Shown here piece after piece: positions 22,784-30,418 of a DNA stretch of 53,517 nucleotides. Source of the stretch: Onthomorpha sp937906975 (GTDB lineage Bacteria > Bacteroidota > Bacteroidia > Bacteroidales > P3); assembly GCA_045614605.1 (NCBI GenBank), contig JAZLDH010000016.1:1-53517 (forward strand), in the 5' to 3' direction. Made by a program: the position numbers and the translations under genes. The notes under the pieces are model-generated. The model saw nothing but the letters and a program-made list of their open reading frames with translations. It did no database searches and was not told the DNA's origin. Position 1 is the first letter of the stretch. Each line of letters begins with the position of its first letter.

Positions 22784-24682
22784 ATGAAAGGTACAATAAA
22801 CGTAAAGACAGAAAACATCTTTCCTGTTATCAAAAAATTCCTTTATTCTGACCACGAAATCTTTTTAAGAGAGATAGTTAGTAACGCAGTTGATGCAACT
22901 CAAAAGTTGAAAACGCTTGCTTCTTTGGGAGAATTTAAAGGTGAGTTAGGAGATTTAACAATAGATGTAGTAATAGACAAAGACAAAAAGACACTTTCTG
23001 TTATTGACAAGGGAATTGGTATGAGTAAAGACGAGGTTGAAAAATATATTACTCAAATTGCCTTTTCAGGAGCAGAAGAATTTGTTGAAAAATACAAAGG
23101 AAAAAGCGAATTAGAAGCCAATGGACTTATAGGACACTTTGGATTAGGATTCTTTTCTTCATTCATGGTGAGTGATTTAGTAGAAATAAAAACAAAATCC
23201 TTCAAAGACGCACCAGCAGTACATTGGACATGTGATGGAAGTACAGAATACTCAATAGAAGAAACACAAAAAGCAGAAAGAGGTACAGAAATCATAATGC
23301 ACATCGATGAAGAATCCTCAGAATTTCTTGAAGAACACAGAATAATCTCGCTTTTAGAAAAATATTGTAAGTTTATGCCAATAAGCATTCGCTGTGGCAA
23401 GGAAACAAATTGGGTAGATTCTGAAACAGAAAAAGACGAAAAAGGAAATCCTAAAAGAGTTGAAGTATTAGAAGACAGAATAATCAACGACACGAACCCT
23501 CTTTGGAAACAAAAACCAAGCGAATTGAAAGACGAAGACTACAATAAATTCTTCCATCAATTATATCCAATGAATTTTGATGAGCCTTTGTTCCATATTC
23601 ACTTGAATGTAGATTATCCTTTTAACCTAACAGGTATTCTTTACTTTCCAAAAGTTAAGAAAAACATAGATCCACACAGAGATAAAATACAATTGTATTG
23701 CAATCAAGTGTTTGTAACAGACAGCGTAGAAGGAGTAGTTCCAGAATACATGATGTTGCTTCGCGGAGTATTGGATTCACCAGACATTCCATTGAACGTA
23801 AGCCGTTCTTACTTGCAAGCAGACGGAAATGTTAAGAAAATATCTTCACACATCTCTAAAAAAGTTGCAGAAAAGTTAGAACAAATGTACAAAAACGACA
23901 AAGAAGAATTTTTAAAGAAGTGGGACGACTTATCTATCTTTATAAAATATGGAATGATAAGCGATGAAAAATTCTACGACCGTATGTCGAAGGTTTGTCA
24001 ATTAAAAAACACAGAAGCAAACTACTTTACATTTGAAGAATACAAAGCAAAAATTGAAACACTTCAAACAGACAAAAACAAAAAGTTGGTTTATCTTTAC
24101 GCAAACAACACAGACGAACAATATACCTACATAAAAGCAGCAAAAGACAAAGGATACGATGTGCTTTTAATGGACGGAATATTAGACAATCACTTCATAC
24201 AAACCTTAGAACACAAATTCACAGATGTTAAATTTGCAAGAATAGACTCAGACACGATAGAAAAACTAATAGAAAAAGACGAAGTTATTCCTTCTAAACT
24301 TTCAAAAGAAGAAACCGATAAATTAAAAACCTTAGTTGAAGCAATCGTAGATAAAAGCAAGTTTACAGTACAAACAGAAAGCTTAGAACAAAACGCACAA
24401 CCATTCACCATAACACAAAATGAGTTTATGAGAAGAATGAAAGAAATGGCGGAAATGGGCGGAGGCGGAATGGCGTCTTTCTATGGCGAGATGCCAGAAA
24501 ATTATAACCTTGTTGTAAACGTAAACCACCCAGTTATAGGACAAATCCTAAACGAAAACGACACAGAAAAGCAAACTCAAACACTATCTCAATTAAAAGA
24601 CCTTGCATTGTTAGGACAAGGACTTTTAAAAGGCGAAGCCTTAGATAATTTCATAAGCCGTAGCGTTGAGATTATAAAATAA
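22784..24682 (+). CDS. htpG: Chaperone protein HtpG (Hsp90)
   Basis: The 632-aa protein is a full-length bacterial Hsp90. The N-terminal GHKL ATPase shows LREIVSNAVDAT, VIDKGIGMSKDEV and IGHFGLGFFSSFMVSD. The middle domain (IDPHRDKIQLYCNQVFVTD, SPDIPLNVSRSYLQAD) and a C-terminal dimerisation domain follow. It folds client proteins in the cytoplasm. The tract upstream (22745-22783) contains two copies of AAATAAATCAAAGA but no clear TAnnTTTG box, so its promoter may be of another sigma class or heat-regulated (inference). Confidence 0.96.
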   Translation: MKGTINVKTENIFPVIKKFLYSDHEIFLREIVSNAVDATQKLKTLASLGEFKGELGDLTIDVVIDKDKKTLSVIDKGIGMSKDEVEKYITQIAFSGAEEFVEKYKGKSELEANGLIGHFGLGFFSSFMVSDLVEIKTKSFKDAPAVHWTCDGSTEYSIEETQKAERGTEIIMHIDEESSEFLEEHRIISLLEKYCKFMPISIRCGKETNWVDSETEKDEKGNPKRVEVLEDRIINDTNPLWKQKPSELKDEDYNKFFHQLYPMNFDEPLFHIHLNVDYPFNLTGILYFPKVKKNIDPHRDKIQLYCNQVFVTDSVEGVVPEYMMLLRGVLDSPDIPLNVSRSYLQADGNVKKISSHISKKVAEKLEQMYKNDKEEFLKKWDDLSIFIKYGMISDEKFYDRMSKVCQLKNTEANYFTFEEYKAKIETLQTDKNKKLVYLYANNTDEQYTYIKAAKDKGYDVLLMDGILDNHFIQTLEHKFTDVKFARIDSDTIEKLIEKDEVIPSKLSKEETDKLKTLVEAIVDKSKFTVQTESLEQNAQPFTITQNEFMRRMKEMAEMGGGGMASFYGEMPENYNLVVNVNHPVIGQILNENDTEKQTQTLSQLKDLALLGQGLLKGEALDNFISRSVEIIK

Positions 24683-24711
24683 AAAAAGAGCAAAAGCTCA
24701 TTTCTTTAAGC

Positions 24712-24746
24712 AAAACGCAGGAAGCAATTACGCTTTCTGCGTTTTT
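24712..24746. terminator. Bidirectional terminator between htpG and a convergent membrane-protein gene
   Basis: A 14-bp stem with one G-T pair (AAAACGCAGGAAGC at 24712-24725 with 24732-24745) is followed by Ts on the plus strand. The right arm lies inside the last codons of the minus-strand gene ending at 24728, the same design as at radA. Confidence 0.75.
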
Positions 24747-25072
24747 GTTTTTTCTATATAGTAAACAAAACTTGCATAACGAGGCATAAACCAAGCGAAA
24801 ACAAAGAGTATTGTAAAAAATAAATTGCCTACGATTTCCGAAACAAAATAATCCAAAAGCATTCGCACAACAATAAACGCTATAAACAAACAAGAAAGAA
24901 TATTTCTCTTGTGTTGATATTGCTTTATTTTAGTTTCAACATTTTCAGCAGTAATTTCCCTTTTATTTAACATTTGTTGCACATTCCTTTTTGCAACAAA
25001 CCAACTCAAAATCATTATCACAAAAAACAAAACACAAACTATCCAAATCAAATTTTCAACAAACATTTCCAT
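24728..25072 (-). CDS. Small three-helix membrane protein of unknown function
   Basis: The 114-aa protein has a transmembrane helix at residues 6-27 (ENLIWIVCVLFFVIMILSWF), a basic cytoplasmic loop (NVQQMLNKREITAENVETKI), and two further helices near 57-77 and 80-101. No family is recognised. It has its own -7 box with a leader of about 25 nt and shares a terminator with htpG, so it is probably monocistronic. Confidence 0.65.
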   Translation of the reverse strand: MEMFVENLIWIVCVLFFVIMILSWFVAKRNVQQMLNKREITAENVETKIKQYQHKRNILSCLFIAFIVVRMLLDYFVSEIVGNLFFTILFVFAWFMPRYASFVYYIEKTKTQKA

Positions 25073-25103
25073 ATATCTTTTATTTTTTCAATTATTCAAC
25101 ACT

Positions 25104-25112
25104 GCAAAGTTA
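25104..25112 (-). promoter_or_regulatory. -7 box of the small membrane-protein gene
   Basis: The minus strand reads TAACTTTGC, 32 bp upstream of the start at 25072. Confidence 0.6.
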
Positions 25113-25140
25113 CTTTTTTTTCTTTACACAAAATAAAACA

Positions 25141-25262
25141 AAGAAATAATTTTCTAACTCTTTGTTTTAAAAAATTATTTCAAAGAAAAAAAAATTCTAA
25201 CTCTTTGAAATAATTTTCACATCTCTTAGGATTACAAAAATTTTCCCTAAGAGATTTTTTTT
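25141..25262. repeat. Intergenic cluster of A/T-rich inverted repeats
   Basis: A perfect 16-bp inverted repeat pairs 25171-25186 with 25202-25217 (AAAATTATTTCAAAGA). A second, 10 bp, pairs ATCTCTTAGG at 25221-25230 with 25246-25255 and is followed by eight Ts, which looks like a plus-strand terminator. A further CAAAGAAATAATTTTCTAACTCTTTG (25139-25164) partly repeats the first element. No gene is apparent. The sequence lies between the divergent membrane-protein and higBA promoters. Confidence 0.65.
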
Positions 25263-25272
25263 CTTTATTTAC

Positions 25273-25304
25273 TTTGCAAAAAGAAACTAATTCGTTACTT
25301 TTGC
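25273..25304 (+). promoter_or_regulatory. Consensus promoter of higBA
   Basis: A TTTG -33 element (25273-25276) and a TACTTTTGC -7 box (25296-25304) are separated by 19 nt. The leader would be about 8-10 nt. Confidence 0.8.
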
Positions 25305-25317
25305 AGTTGTAATAAAT

Positions 25318-25656
25318 ATGCAGATGAAACGAAAACTTATATATTCAAAAGAATACTTGGAATTTGCGAAAACATCTTCTAAAAGGACGCAAGTTAAGTT
25401 GCTTTATGCTACATCTATTTTAGAAACCGCAAAACCTATATCTGCAAAATTTGTTAAGAAGTTACGCAACACGGATTTCTATGAATTAAGAATCTCTGTT
25501 GAGAATGAAATTAGAGTAATCTTGTTTTCAGCAGATAATGATGACATAAACCTTGCCGAAACCATTGTTTTTCTAAATGGATTCGTAAAAAAAGGAACAA
25601 AAGATTATGATAAAGAAATATTAAAAGCAGTAAATATTTTAAAAAATGTAATATGA
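25318..25656 (+). CDS. HigB-like (RelE/ParE superfamily, Gp49-type) toxin
   Basis: The 112-aa basic protein resembles phage-derived Gp49/HigB toxins: KLIYSKEYLEFAKTSS at the N-terminus, then ISAKFVKKLRNTDFYELRI, ENEIRVILFSADND and NGFVKKGTKDYDKEI. Family members are ribosome-dependent mRNA interferases. The order is toxin first and antitoxin second, with a 4-nt overlap (ATGA at 25653), which is typical of higBA. Translation could also start at the ATG at 25324. The pair has a consensus promoter and is a likely accessory module. Confidence 0.8.
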   Translation: MQMKRKLIYSKEYLEFAKTSSKRTQVKLLYATSILETAKPISAKFVKKLRNTDFYELRISVENEIRVILFSADNDDINLAETIVFLNGFVKKGTKDYDKEILKAVNILKNVI

Positions 25657-26015
25657 AAACAAAGGAAAATAGATTAACAACTGAGGAATTAAAAAAACTA
25701 CGTCAAATTGATTTTAGTAAAAATCCTAATTTTATAGAAGCATCGGATATTCTCGCAAAAGAGATTGGAGAAGAAGGCAGTAAAGAACGTGAAGAGTTCG
25801 ATGCTAAGGCTCGTGCTTGGTATTATGGAGAGATTTTAAGAGACCGCCGAAAAGAATTAGGATTAACACAAAAGGAACTTGCAGAAAAAATTGGTAGAGA
25901 ACGTAGTTATATCAACAGAATAGAAAAAGGGGAAACTGATTTGCAACTATCTTCTTTTATTCGCATTGCTTCCGCATTAGGAATCGCATTACGACTTGAT
26001 GTAAACATTGCTTAG
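25653..26015 (+). CDS. HigA-like helix-turn-helix antitoxin
   Basis: The 120-aa protein has an N-terminal linker rich in charged residues and a C-terminal XRE/Cro helix-turn-helix (about 68-118: LGLTQKELAEKIGRERSYIN, RIEKGETDLQLSSFIRIAS, ALGIALRL). Antitoxins of this type neutralise HigB and repress their own promoter. It overlaps the toxin stop by 4 nt. The gene ends 20 bp from the convergent SUMF1-family gene. Confidence 0.82.
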   Translation: MKTKENRLTTEELKKLRQIDFSKNPNFIEASDILAKEIGEEGSKEREEFDAKARAWYYGEILRDRRKELGLTQKELAEKIGRERSYINRIEKGETDLQLSSFIRIASALGIALRLDVNIA

Positions 26016-26035
26016 TTTTTTATTTCTTTATTTTT

Positions 26036-26770
26036 TTATTTTGCAATGCGAAATCCTGTGCCTGTGCCTGTGCTTTCGTCTCCGCTTCCTCGGCGGTGAG
26101 AGTTCTTCATCAAGCGATAGTCAAAGTTATAGCAACCTCCTCGGTTTACTTTGCCTATTCCTGTGGCTGGTCCTTGTGGATTTTTTTGTGGAGAGTTTTT
26201 ATAATAATATATTTCATAGTTGTCGTTGCACCATTCCCACGCATTACCGCTCATGTCATAGAGCCCTAATTCGTTTGCTTTCTTTTCTCCTACGGGGTGA
26301 GTTGTTTTGTTTGAGTTTTCATAGCACCAACCCACTTCAAGCGGATCATCTCCTCCTGAAAAGGCATATCCTTTGCTGTATTTGCCACCTCGTGCAGCGT
26401 ATTCCCATTCGGCTTCTGTTGGAAGACGTCCTCCTGCCCATTTTGCATAGTCGTAGGCTTGTTGCCAAGTAACATTTACTATTGGTGCTTTGTCTTGCCA
26501 ACCAAAATTCGGAGCTGTTGGCATTTCTTTGCCTGTTTGCTGACAGTAATAGCGGAATTGCTCTACGGTTATTTCGTATTTGCTGATGTAAAATGTAGAA
26601 ACACTAACCTTATGTTGCTCTTCGTCAGGGTAGCAGTCGGGTTCTGTTTTTTGACAGCCCATTTGAAATGTTCCGCCCTCTACTTTTACCCATTCAATGC
26701 TTTCTTTTCCTTGTCCGAAGGCAAGAAAATTAAGTGTAAAACAAAGTATTAGTATTGCTATCTTTTTCAT
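26036..26770 (-). CDS. SUMF1/FGE-sulfatase-domain exported protein
   Basis: The 244-aa protein has a signal peptide (MKKIAILILCFTLNFLAFGQ) and a formylglycine-generating-enzyme-like fold: GGTFQMGCQKTEPDCYPDEE, FYISKYEITVEQFRYYC, GGRLPTEAEWEYAARGG and GLYDMSGNAWEWCND. The final block is GGCYNFDYRLMKNSHR...GTGFRIAK. The cysteine pair used by true FGE enzymes near the C-terminus is not recognisable, so this is likely a non-catalytic or ligand-binding SUMF1 protein, as in many Bacteroidetes exported proteins. It follows the amidohydrolase gene with no gap and is the last gene of the operon starting at 33154. Confidence 0.82.
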   Translation of the reverse strand: MKKIAILILCFTLNFLAFGQGKESIEWVKVEGGTFQMGCQKTEPDCYPDEEQHKVSVSTFYISKYEITVEQFRYYCQQTGKEMPTAPNFGWQDKAPIVNVTWQQAYDYAKWAGGRLPTEAEWEYAARGGKYSKGYAFSGGDDPLEVGWCYENSNKTTHPVGEKKANELGLYDMSGNAWEWCNDNYEIYYYKNSPQKNPQGPATGIGKVNRGGCYNFDYRLMKNSHRRGSGDESTGTGTGFRIAK

Positions 26771-27997
26771 CTATTGTTTGTATCTTTTAGCTATTTCTAT
26801 TATTTCTTCTTCGCCTTCAACCTTTCCGCGTTTCATTAAGAATTTTCCGTTACACATCACGCTGTCTATGCACTTTGTGTCGGAGGAGTAAATGATATTT
26901 GAAATGGTGTTGTAGTTTGGTTGCATTTTTTCGTCATTGAGCTTGATAAACAACAAGTCTGCTTCTTTGCCTTCGCAGATTTCTCCTGCGTTTATGCCCA
27001 TTGCTTTTGCTCCGTTTATGGTTGCCCATTTGAAAACTTCATCGGAATTTCCTGCCTCAGAGTCTTGATAGTGTACTTTGGCAAGAAGACTTGCAAATTT
27101 CATTTCTTCTATCATTGAAAGGCTGTTATTTGAGGAGTTTCCGTCTGTTCCAAGTGTTATTATGCAGTTGTGTTTCATCGCTTGACGAGAGTCAAACACT
27201 CCTGAGGCAAGTTTCATATTGGAACAAGGGTTATGTGCAATTATTGACTTGTTTTGTGAGATTATTTCTGCTTCTTTTTCTGAAAGATGAACGCAATGTG
27301 CCAATATTGTTTTGTTATCTAATACTCCTATGCTGTTTAGGTATTCCACAGGAGGCATTCCATATTGTTTTATGCTGTCTTCTACTTCTTTTTGTGTTTC
27401 TGAAAGGTGGGTGTGAAAGTATAAATTGTTTTCTTTGGCAAATTCGTAACATTCTTTGTAGAGTTGAGCATCGCAAGTGTAGATTGCGTGAGGTGCAATC
27501 GCAACTGATACTAAGCTATTGTTTGTTTTTGAAAATTGTTTTGCGAAGTTGAAGTTTTCTTCTATGGTTTCTTTGCCGAGATTGTTCATAAAACAAATGC
27601 CTATGCTTGCTCTTATTCCCATTTCTTGGCATGCTTTTATAATGGAGGCGTGATGCCAATACATGTCTGCAAAGAAAACTGTTCCGCTTTTTATCATTTC
27701 AAGAATTGCAAGGCGAGTTCCGTTATAAATGTCTTCGGAGGTGAGTTCTGCTTCGCGTTTCCAAATATTGTTTAGCCAATCAAATAGGGGTAGGTCTTCA
27801 CAATATCCTCTTAAAAGACTCATTGAGGAATGTGTGTGCATATTGTAAAAGGGTGGAACTACCGCTAAATCTTTTGCATCAAAGACCTCTGCTTCTGAAT
27901 CGTTGATTGTGGTAGATATTTCTGAGATTAAATTGTCTTTTATTAGTATATCTACTATTTTGTCTTGCAATAAGACTTGTTTTATAAGGATTTTCAT
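26771..27997 (-). CDS. Amidohydrolase, MTA/SAH or related deaminase family
   Basis: The 408-aa cytoplasmic enzyme has the metal ligands of the amidohydrolase superfamily: HTHSSMSLLRG (H54, H56), FHTHLSETQKEVEDS, LAHCVHLSE and LGTDGNSSNNSLSM. The overall pattern matches the family of 5'-methylthioadenosine/S-adenosylhomocysteine deaminases and guanine/chlorohydrolase-type enzymes. The exact substrate is uncertain. It lies within the PorW-headed operon, 8 bp after the coiled-coil protein, with no obvious functional connection. Confidence 0.82.
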   Translation of the reverse strand: MKILIKQVLLQDKIVDILIKDNLISEISTTINDSEAEVFDAKDLAVVPPFYNMHTHSSMSLLRGYCEDLPLFDWLNNIWKREAELTSEDIYNGTRLAILEMIKSGTVFFADMYWHHASIIKACQEMGIRASIGICFMNNLGKETIEENFNFAKQFSKTNNSLVSVAIAPHAIYTCDAQLYKECYEFAKENNLYFHTHLSETQKEVEDSIKQYGMPPVEYLNSIGVLDNKTILAHCVHLSEKEAEIISQNKSIIAHNPCSNMKLASGVFDSRQAMKHNCIITLGTDGNSSNNSLSMIEEMKFASLLAKVHYQDSEAGNSDEVFKWATINGAKAMGINAGEICEGKEADLLFIKLNDEKMQPNYNTISNIIYSSDTKCIDSVMCNGKFLMKRGKVEGEEEIIEIAKRYKQ

Positions 27998-28005
27998 CTT
28001 TTTTT

Positions 28006-29130
28006 CTACTTTTTACCTATGTAAGAGATAAATTCAAGGTCAAATGATAGGGAAATAAAAGCTGTAACCTTCCATTCCTTTGTTGTAGGTATTGACCAAC
28101 CGCCAGGAAGTACGTCTCCTTCTTGCCAAGGGTTTGCTAAAATTTCATATTGTGCTATATTCAACCCTGCAGTTAGGTGAAAGAAATCAAGAAACTTATA
28201 AGATGGGCCAATATAAAAGTTCTTAAATATGTTGTTTCCGCCAAATCCTACATAAAGCCCTAAGTCTTGTGAAAATTTTGGTGTATAATGCGATAAATCC
28301 ATAAGCATTAGCGATGCTCCAACGATTAAATCAAATTCTACACTACCTGAATTTTTATTTAATATGGTGTTTTCGGTGGTTACTCCATCGCTTGCTATTC
28401 TTGGTTGAATGGTCCATTCTGGTGTTGGGTAGAGTCGCATTGCCATTCCTTGTATTACTCTTACTTTTTTCTTTCTATTGGTTGCTATTGCTACTCTTTC
28501 TTCGGCTGCTTCGGCTCTTTGGCGTGTGTATTTAAGTTCTTCTTCTCTTTGCATTATGACAATCTCTGCGGCTTTAAGCTTTTCGCGAAGCGTATCTGAC
28601 ATTTGGAAATATTTATCACGCTCTGCTGAGATGTTTTGCAGTTGCTCATCTTTTGTGGAAATGTAATTTTCTTTTTCGTTAATGCTTTTTTGTAATAATT
28701 GTATTTCTTTGTCTTTGCCTTCTAAGTTTACGTTTTTCGCTTCAAGCAGTCCTTCAATTTTTGCTTTATCTACGTTTGAAGAACTAATGGCATCTTTATA
28801 TACTTGTTCTTTTTCGGCAAAGAGAATCTCTTTTTGTTGCAAGAGTTTTATTTTATCTTCCAACAAAGTGTTCTTTTCTTGTAATTGTTGTTGTATTTCG
28901 GCATTTACAACTAAGAGTGTGTCGTTTTTAAGTAATAATTCTTTGTTTCTATTGCGAAGTTTTTCGTTTTTATTCTTTAATTCAGAAATTTCTTCGTTTA
29001 GTTTGTCTATATCCAATCGCAGAAGGTTCATTTCAAACTCTAAACTATCTGCAATATCCATTTCTTGTGCGTTGGCAAGATATGGAGTGAAAAATATCAT
29101 TGTTAAGGTTAGTAGTCTTTTTATGTTCAT
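28006..29130 (-). CDS. Exported coiled-coil protein with C-terminal beta-barrel-like domain
   Basis: The 374-aa protein has a signal peptide (MNIKRLLTLTMIFFTPYLANAQ). A long coiled coil follows (about 30-220, leucine-heptad and Glu/Lys-rich, for example ELKNKNEKLRNRNKELLLKN). A C-terminal domain of about 145 residues has alternating hydrophobic strands and glycines (FDLIVGASLMLMDLSHY, LGLYVGFGGNNIFKNFYIG), suggesting an outer-membrane barrel or related sheet. No named family is recognised. It is in the PorW operon, 9 bp after the YqaA-like gene. Confidence 0.7.
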   Translation of the reverse strand: MNIKRLLTLTMIFFTPYLANAQEMDIADSLEFEMNLLRLDIDKLNEEISELKNKNEKLRNRNKELLLKNDTLLVVNAEIQQQLQEKNTLLEDKIKLLQQKEILFAEKEQVYKDAISSSNVDKAKIEGLLEAKNVNLEGKDKEIQLLQKSINEKENYISTKDEQLQNISAERDKYFQMSDTLREKLKAAEIVIMQREEELKYTRQRAEAAEERVAIATNRKKKVRVIQGMAMRLYPTPEWTIQPRIASDGVTTENTILNKNSGSVEFDLIVGASLMLMDLSHYTPKFSQDLGLYVGFGGNNIFKNFYIGPSYKFLDFFHLTAGLNIAQYEILANPWQEGDVLPGGWSIPTTKEWKVTAFISLSFDLEFISYIGKK

Positions 29131-29139
29131 AAGTTTTTC

Positions 29140-29571
29140 TTAATTAAAAAACGTCATCATACTTCCAACAACGGCAAATCTGCAAAGGCGTCCTATTGTC
29201 ATAAAAAGGCAACATTTCACAGGCGAAAGCCTCATAAATCCTAAGCTTACTGCTATTAAATCTCCTACTACAGGAAGCCAAGCAAAGAATGCTGCTATTG
29301 TTTTGTATTTTTCTATTTTTGTTTTGAAGTTTTCTATCTTTTCTCTTTTTACTTTAAAGAACTTCTCTAACCATTCCCACTTTCCTAAGCGTCCTAAATA
29401 AAACGAAATCATTCCTCCTATGCTATTTCCTATTGCGGCAATAAGAACGCACAACCAAATATTGTTTCCTATCGCTATTGCTCCTACAAGTAATGCTTCG
29501 GAGGAGAATGGTATGATTGTTGAGGCTAATAAACTTCCTAAAAATAAGCCCCAAAGTCCCCAAGTTTCCAA
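29140..29571 (-). CDS. YqaA-family (SNARE-associated/DedA-like) membrane protein
   Basis: The 143-aa protein has the VTT/DedA-like fold: an N-terminal re-entrant/TM segment with SLLASTIIPFSSEALLVGA, a second segment GNSIGGMISFYLGRLGKW, and a C-terminal AAFFAWLPVVGDLIAVSLGF with the conserved P-x-x-G-D. YqaA proteins are inner-membrane proteins of unclear role, with proposed lipid-scramblase-like activity of the wider family (family knowledge). It lies 3 bp after the lipocalin-like lipoprotein gene. Confidence 0.85.
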   Translation of the reverse strand: METWGLWGLFLGSLLASTIIPFSSEALLVGAIAIGNNIWLCVLIAAIGNSIGGMISFYLGRLGKWEWLEKFFKVKREKIENFKTKIEKYKTIAAFFAWLPVVGDLIAVSLGFMRLSPVKCCLFMTIGRLCRFAVVGSMMTFFN

Positions 29572-29574
29572 TTC

Positions 29575-30000
29575 TTAATCTGCTCTTACGTAATTTGTTG
29601 GCGATTGATACTTGTCAAGAAGAGTCATTGAGGTTTTGTCTATGTGTTCAATGATATACTTCTTTGTGTCGCGGTGTTCATCTACGATTATCAAACTATC
29701 CAAGATTATACTATAAGTATTTTCTATTATTATAGGCTCATCTGGATTTTCTGCATCTTCTGGAATGTCGCAATAACTTGCTTTGTAAAGTTTTCTGTCG
29801 GCTCCTTCATAAACATATTTTGAAAACTCTATGTATGCTTTCTTTTCGCATTCTGTTGCGTTTGCATCATTTACCACACTTTCTAATTTCCATTTTCCTT
29901 CTATTAAATCGTCTTGTGGAAACTCCTCTTGGCATGAACAAAATACCAATGCTGAGAATGCTAATAAAGCAAAGGCTTTTTTACTTAATCTCTTATTCAT
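29575..30000 (-). CDS. Lipocalin-like small lipoprotein
   Basis: The 141-aa product has a lipobox (LLAFSALVFCSC, cysteine near 22-23) followed by a short domain beginning IEGKWKLESVVND. This resembles the GxWxxxS start of the lipocalin-like/DUF families of Bacteroidetes. The rest is beta-rich with acidic loops (CDIPEDAENPDEP). Function is unknown. The start overlaps the preceding membrane-protein stop by 8 nt, indicating translational coupling. Confidence 0.7.
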   Translation of the reverse strand: MNKRLSKKAFALLAFSALVFCSCQEEFPQDDLIEGKWKLESVVNDANATECEKKAYIEFSKYVYEGADRKLYKASYCDIPEDAENPDEPIIIENTYSIILDSLIIVDEHRDTKKYIIEHIDKTSMTLLDKYQSPTNYVRAD

Positions 30001-30412
30001 TTTTATCTTTATTTTTTAATTGTTTTTCTTCTTCGGCCTCTCTTCTTGAAAGTTGATTGATTGTTATTGTATCAAATACTATAAACGAGAAACAAATCAC
30101 TACATACGATACCGCAAATTTAACATTTGTTTCTACCTCTAATAACAATAATATTATCAAAACAAATATGTAAACTAAGAATTTTAAGATTTTAGTTATC
30201 ATAAATGTTGGTACAAAGTTGGTTTTTCTGTTCTTATACAAGAAAACATAACATAGGGCTGTCATTACATAGAATAGCACTATGTAATAAGGTAAATTTT
30301 CACTTAGAAATTCTGCTGGCACAAAGAATCGTGCAAATAGAGTTATGAAACATATTATCATTGCAAATATGCTCAATTTTGAAAAGTAGAATAATAAATA
30401 ACTTGACTTCAT
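29993..30412 (-). CDS. Small multi-helix membrane protein of unknown function
   Basis: The 139-aa protein contains four predicted transmembrane helices (near 12-32, 40-60, 73-92 and 97-118, for example FLVYIFVLIILLLLEVETN) and a charged C-terminal tail (LSRREAEEEKQLKNKDK). No family is recognised. It lies 6 bp after the PorW-like gene and overlaps the next gene by 8 nt, so it belongs to that operon. Confidence 0.65.
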   Translation of the reverse strand: MKSSYLLFYFSKLSIFAMIICFITLFARFFVPAEFLSENLPYYIVLFYVMTALCYVFLYKNRKTNFVPTFMITKILKFLVYIFVLIILLLLEVETNVKFAVSYVVICFSFIVFDTITINQLSRREAEEEKQLKNKDKNE

Positions 30413-30418
30413 ATCTTT

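Noticed and set aside
26036..26770. SUMF1 protein as an active formylglycine-generating enzyme
   Set aside because: The catalytic cysteine pair and usual C-terminal motif are not recognisable, and no sulfatase is nearby.
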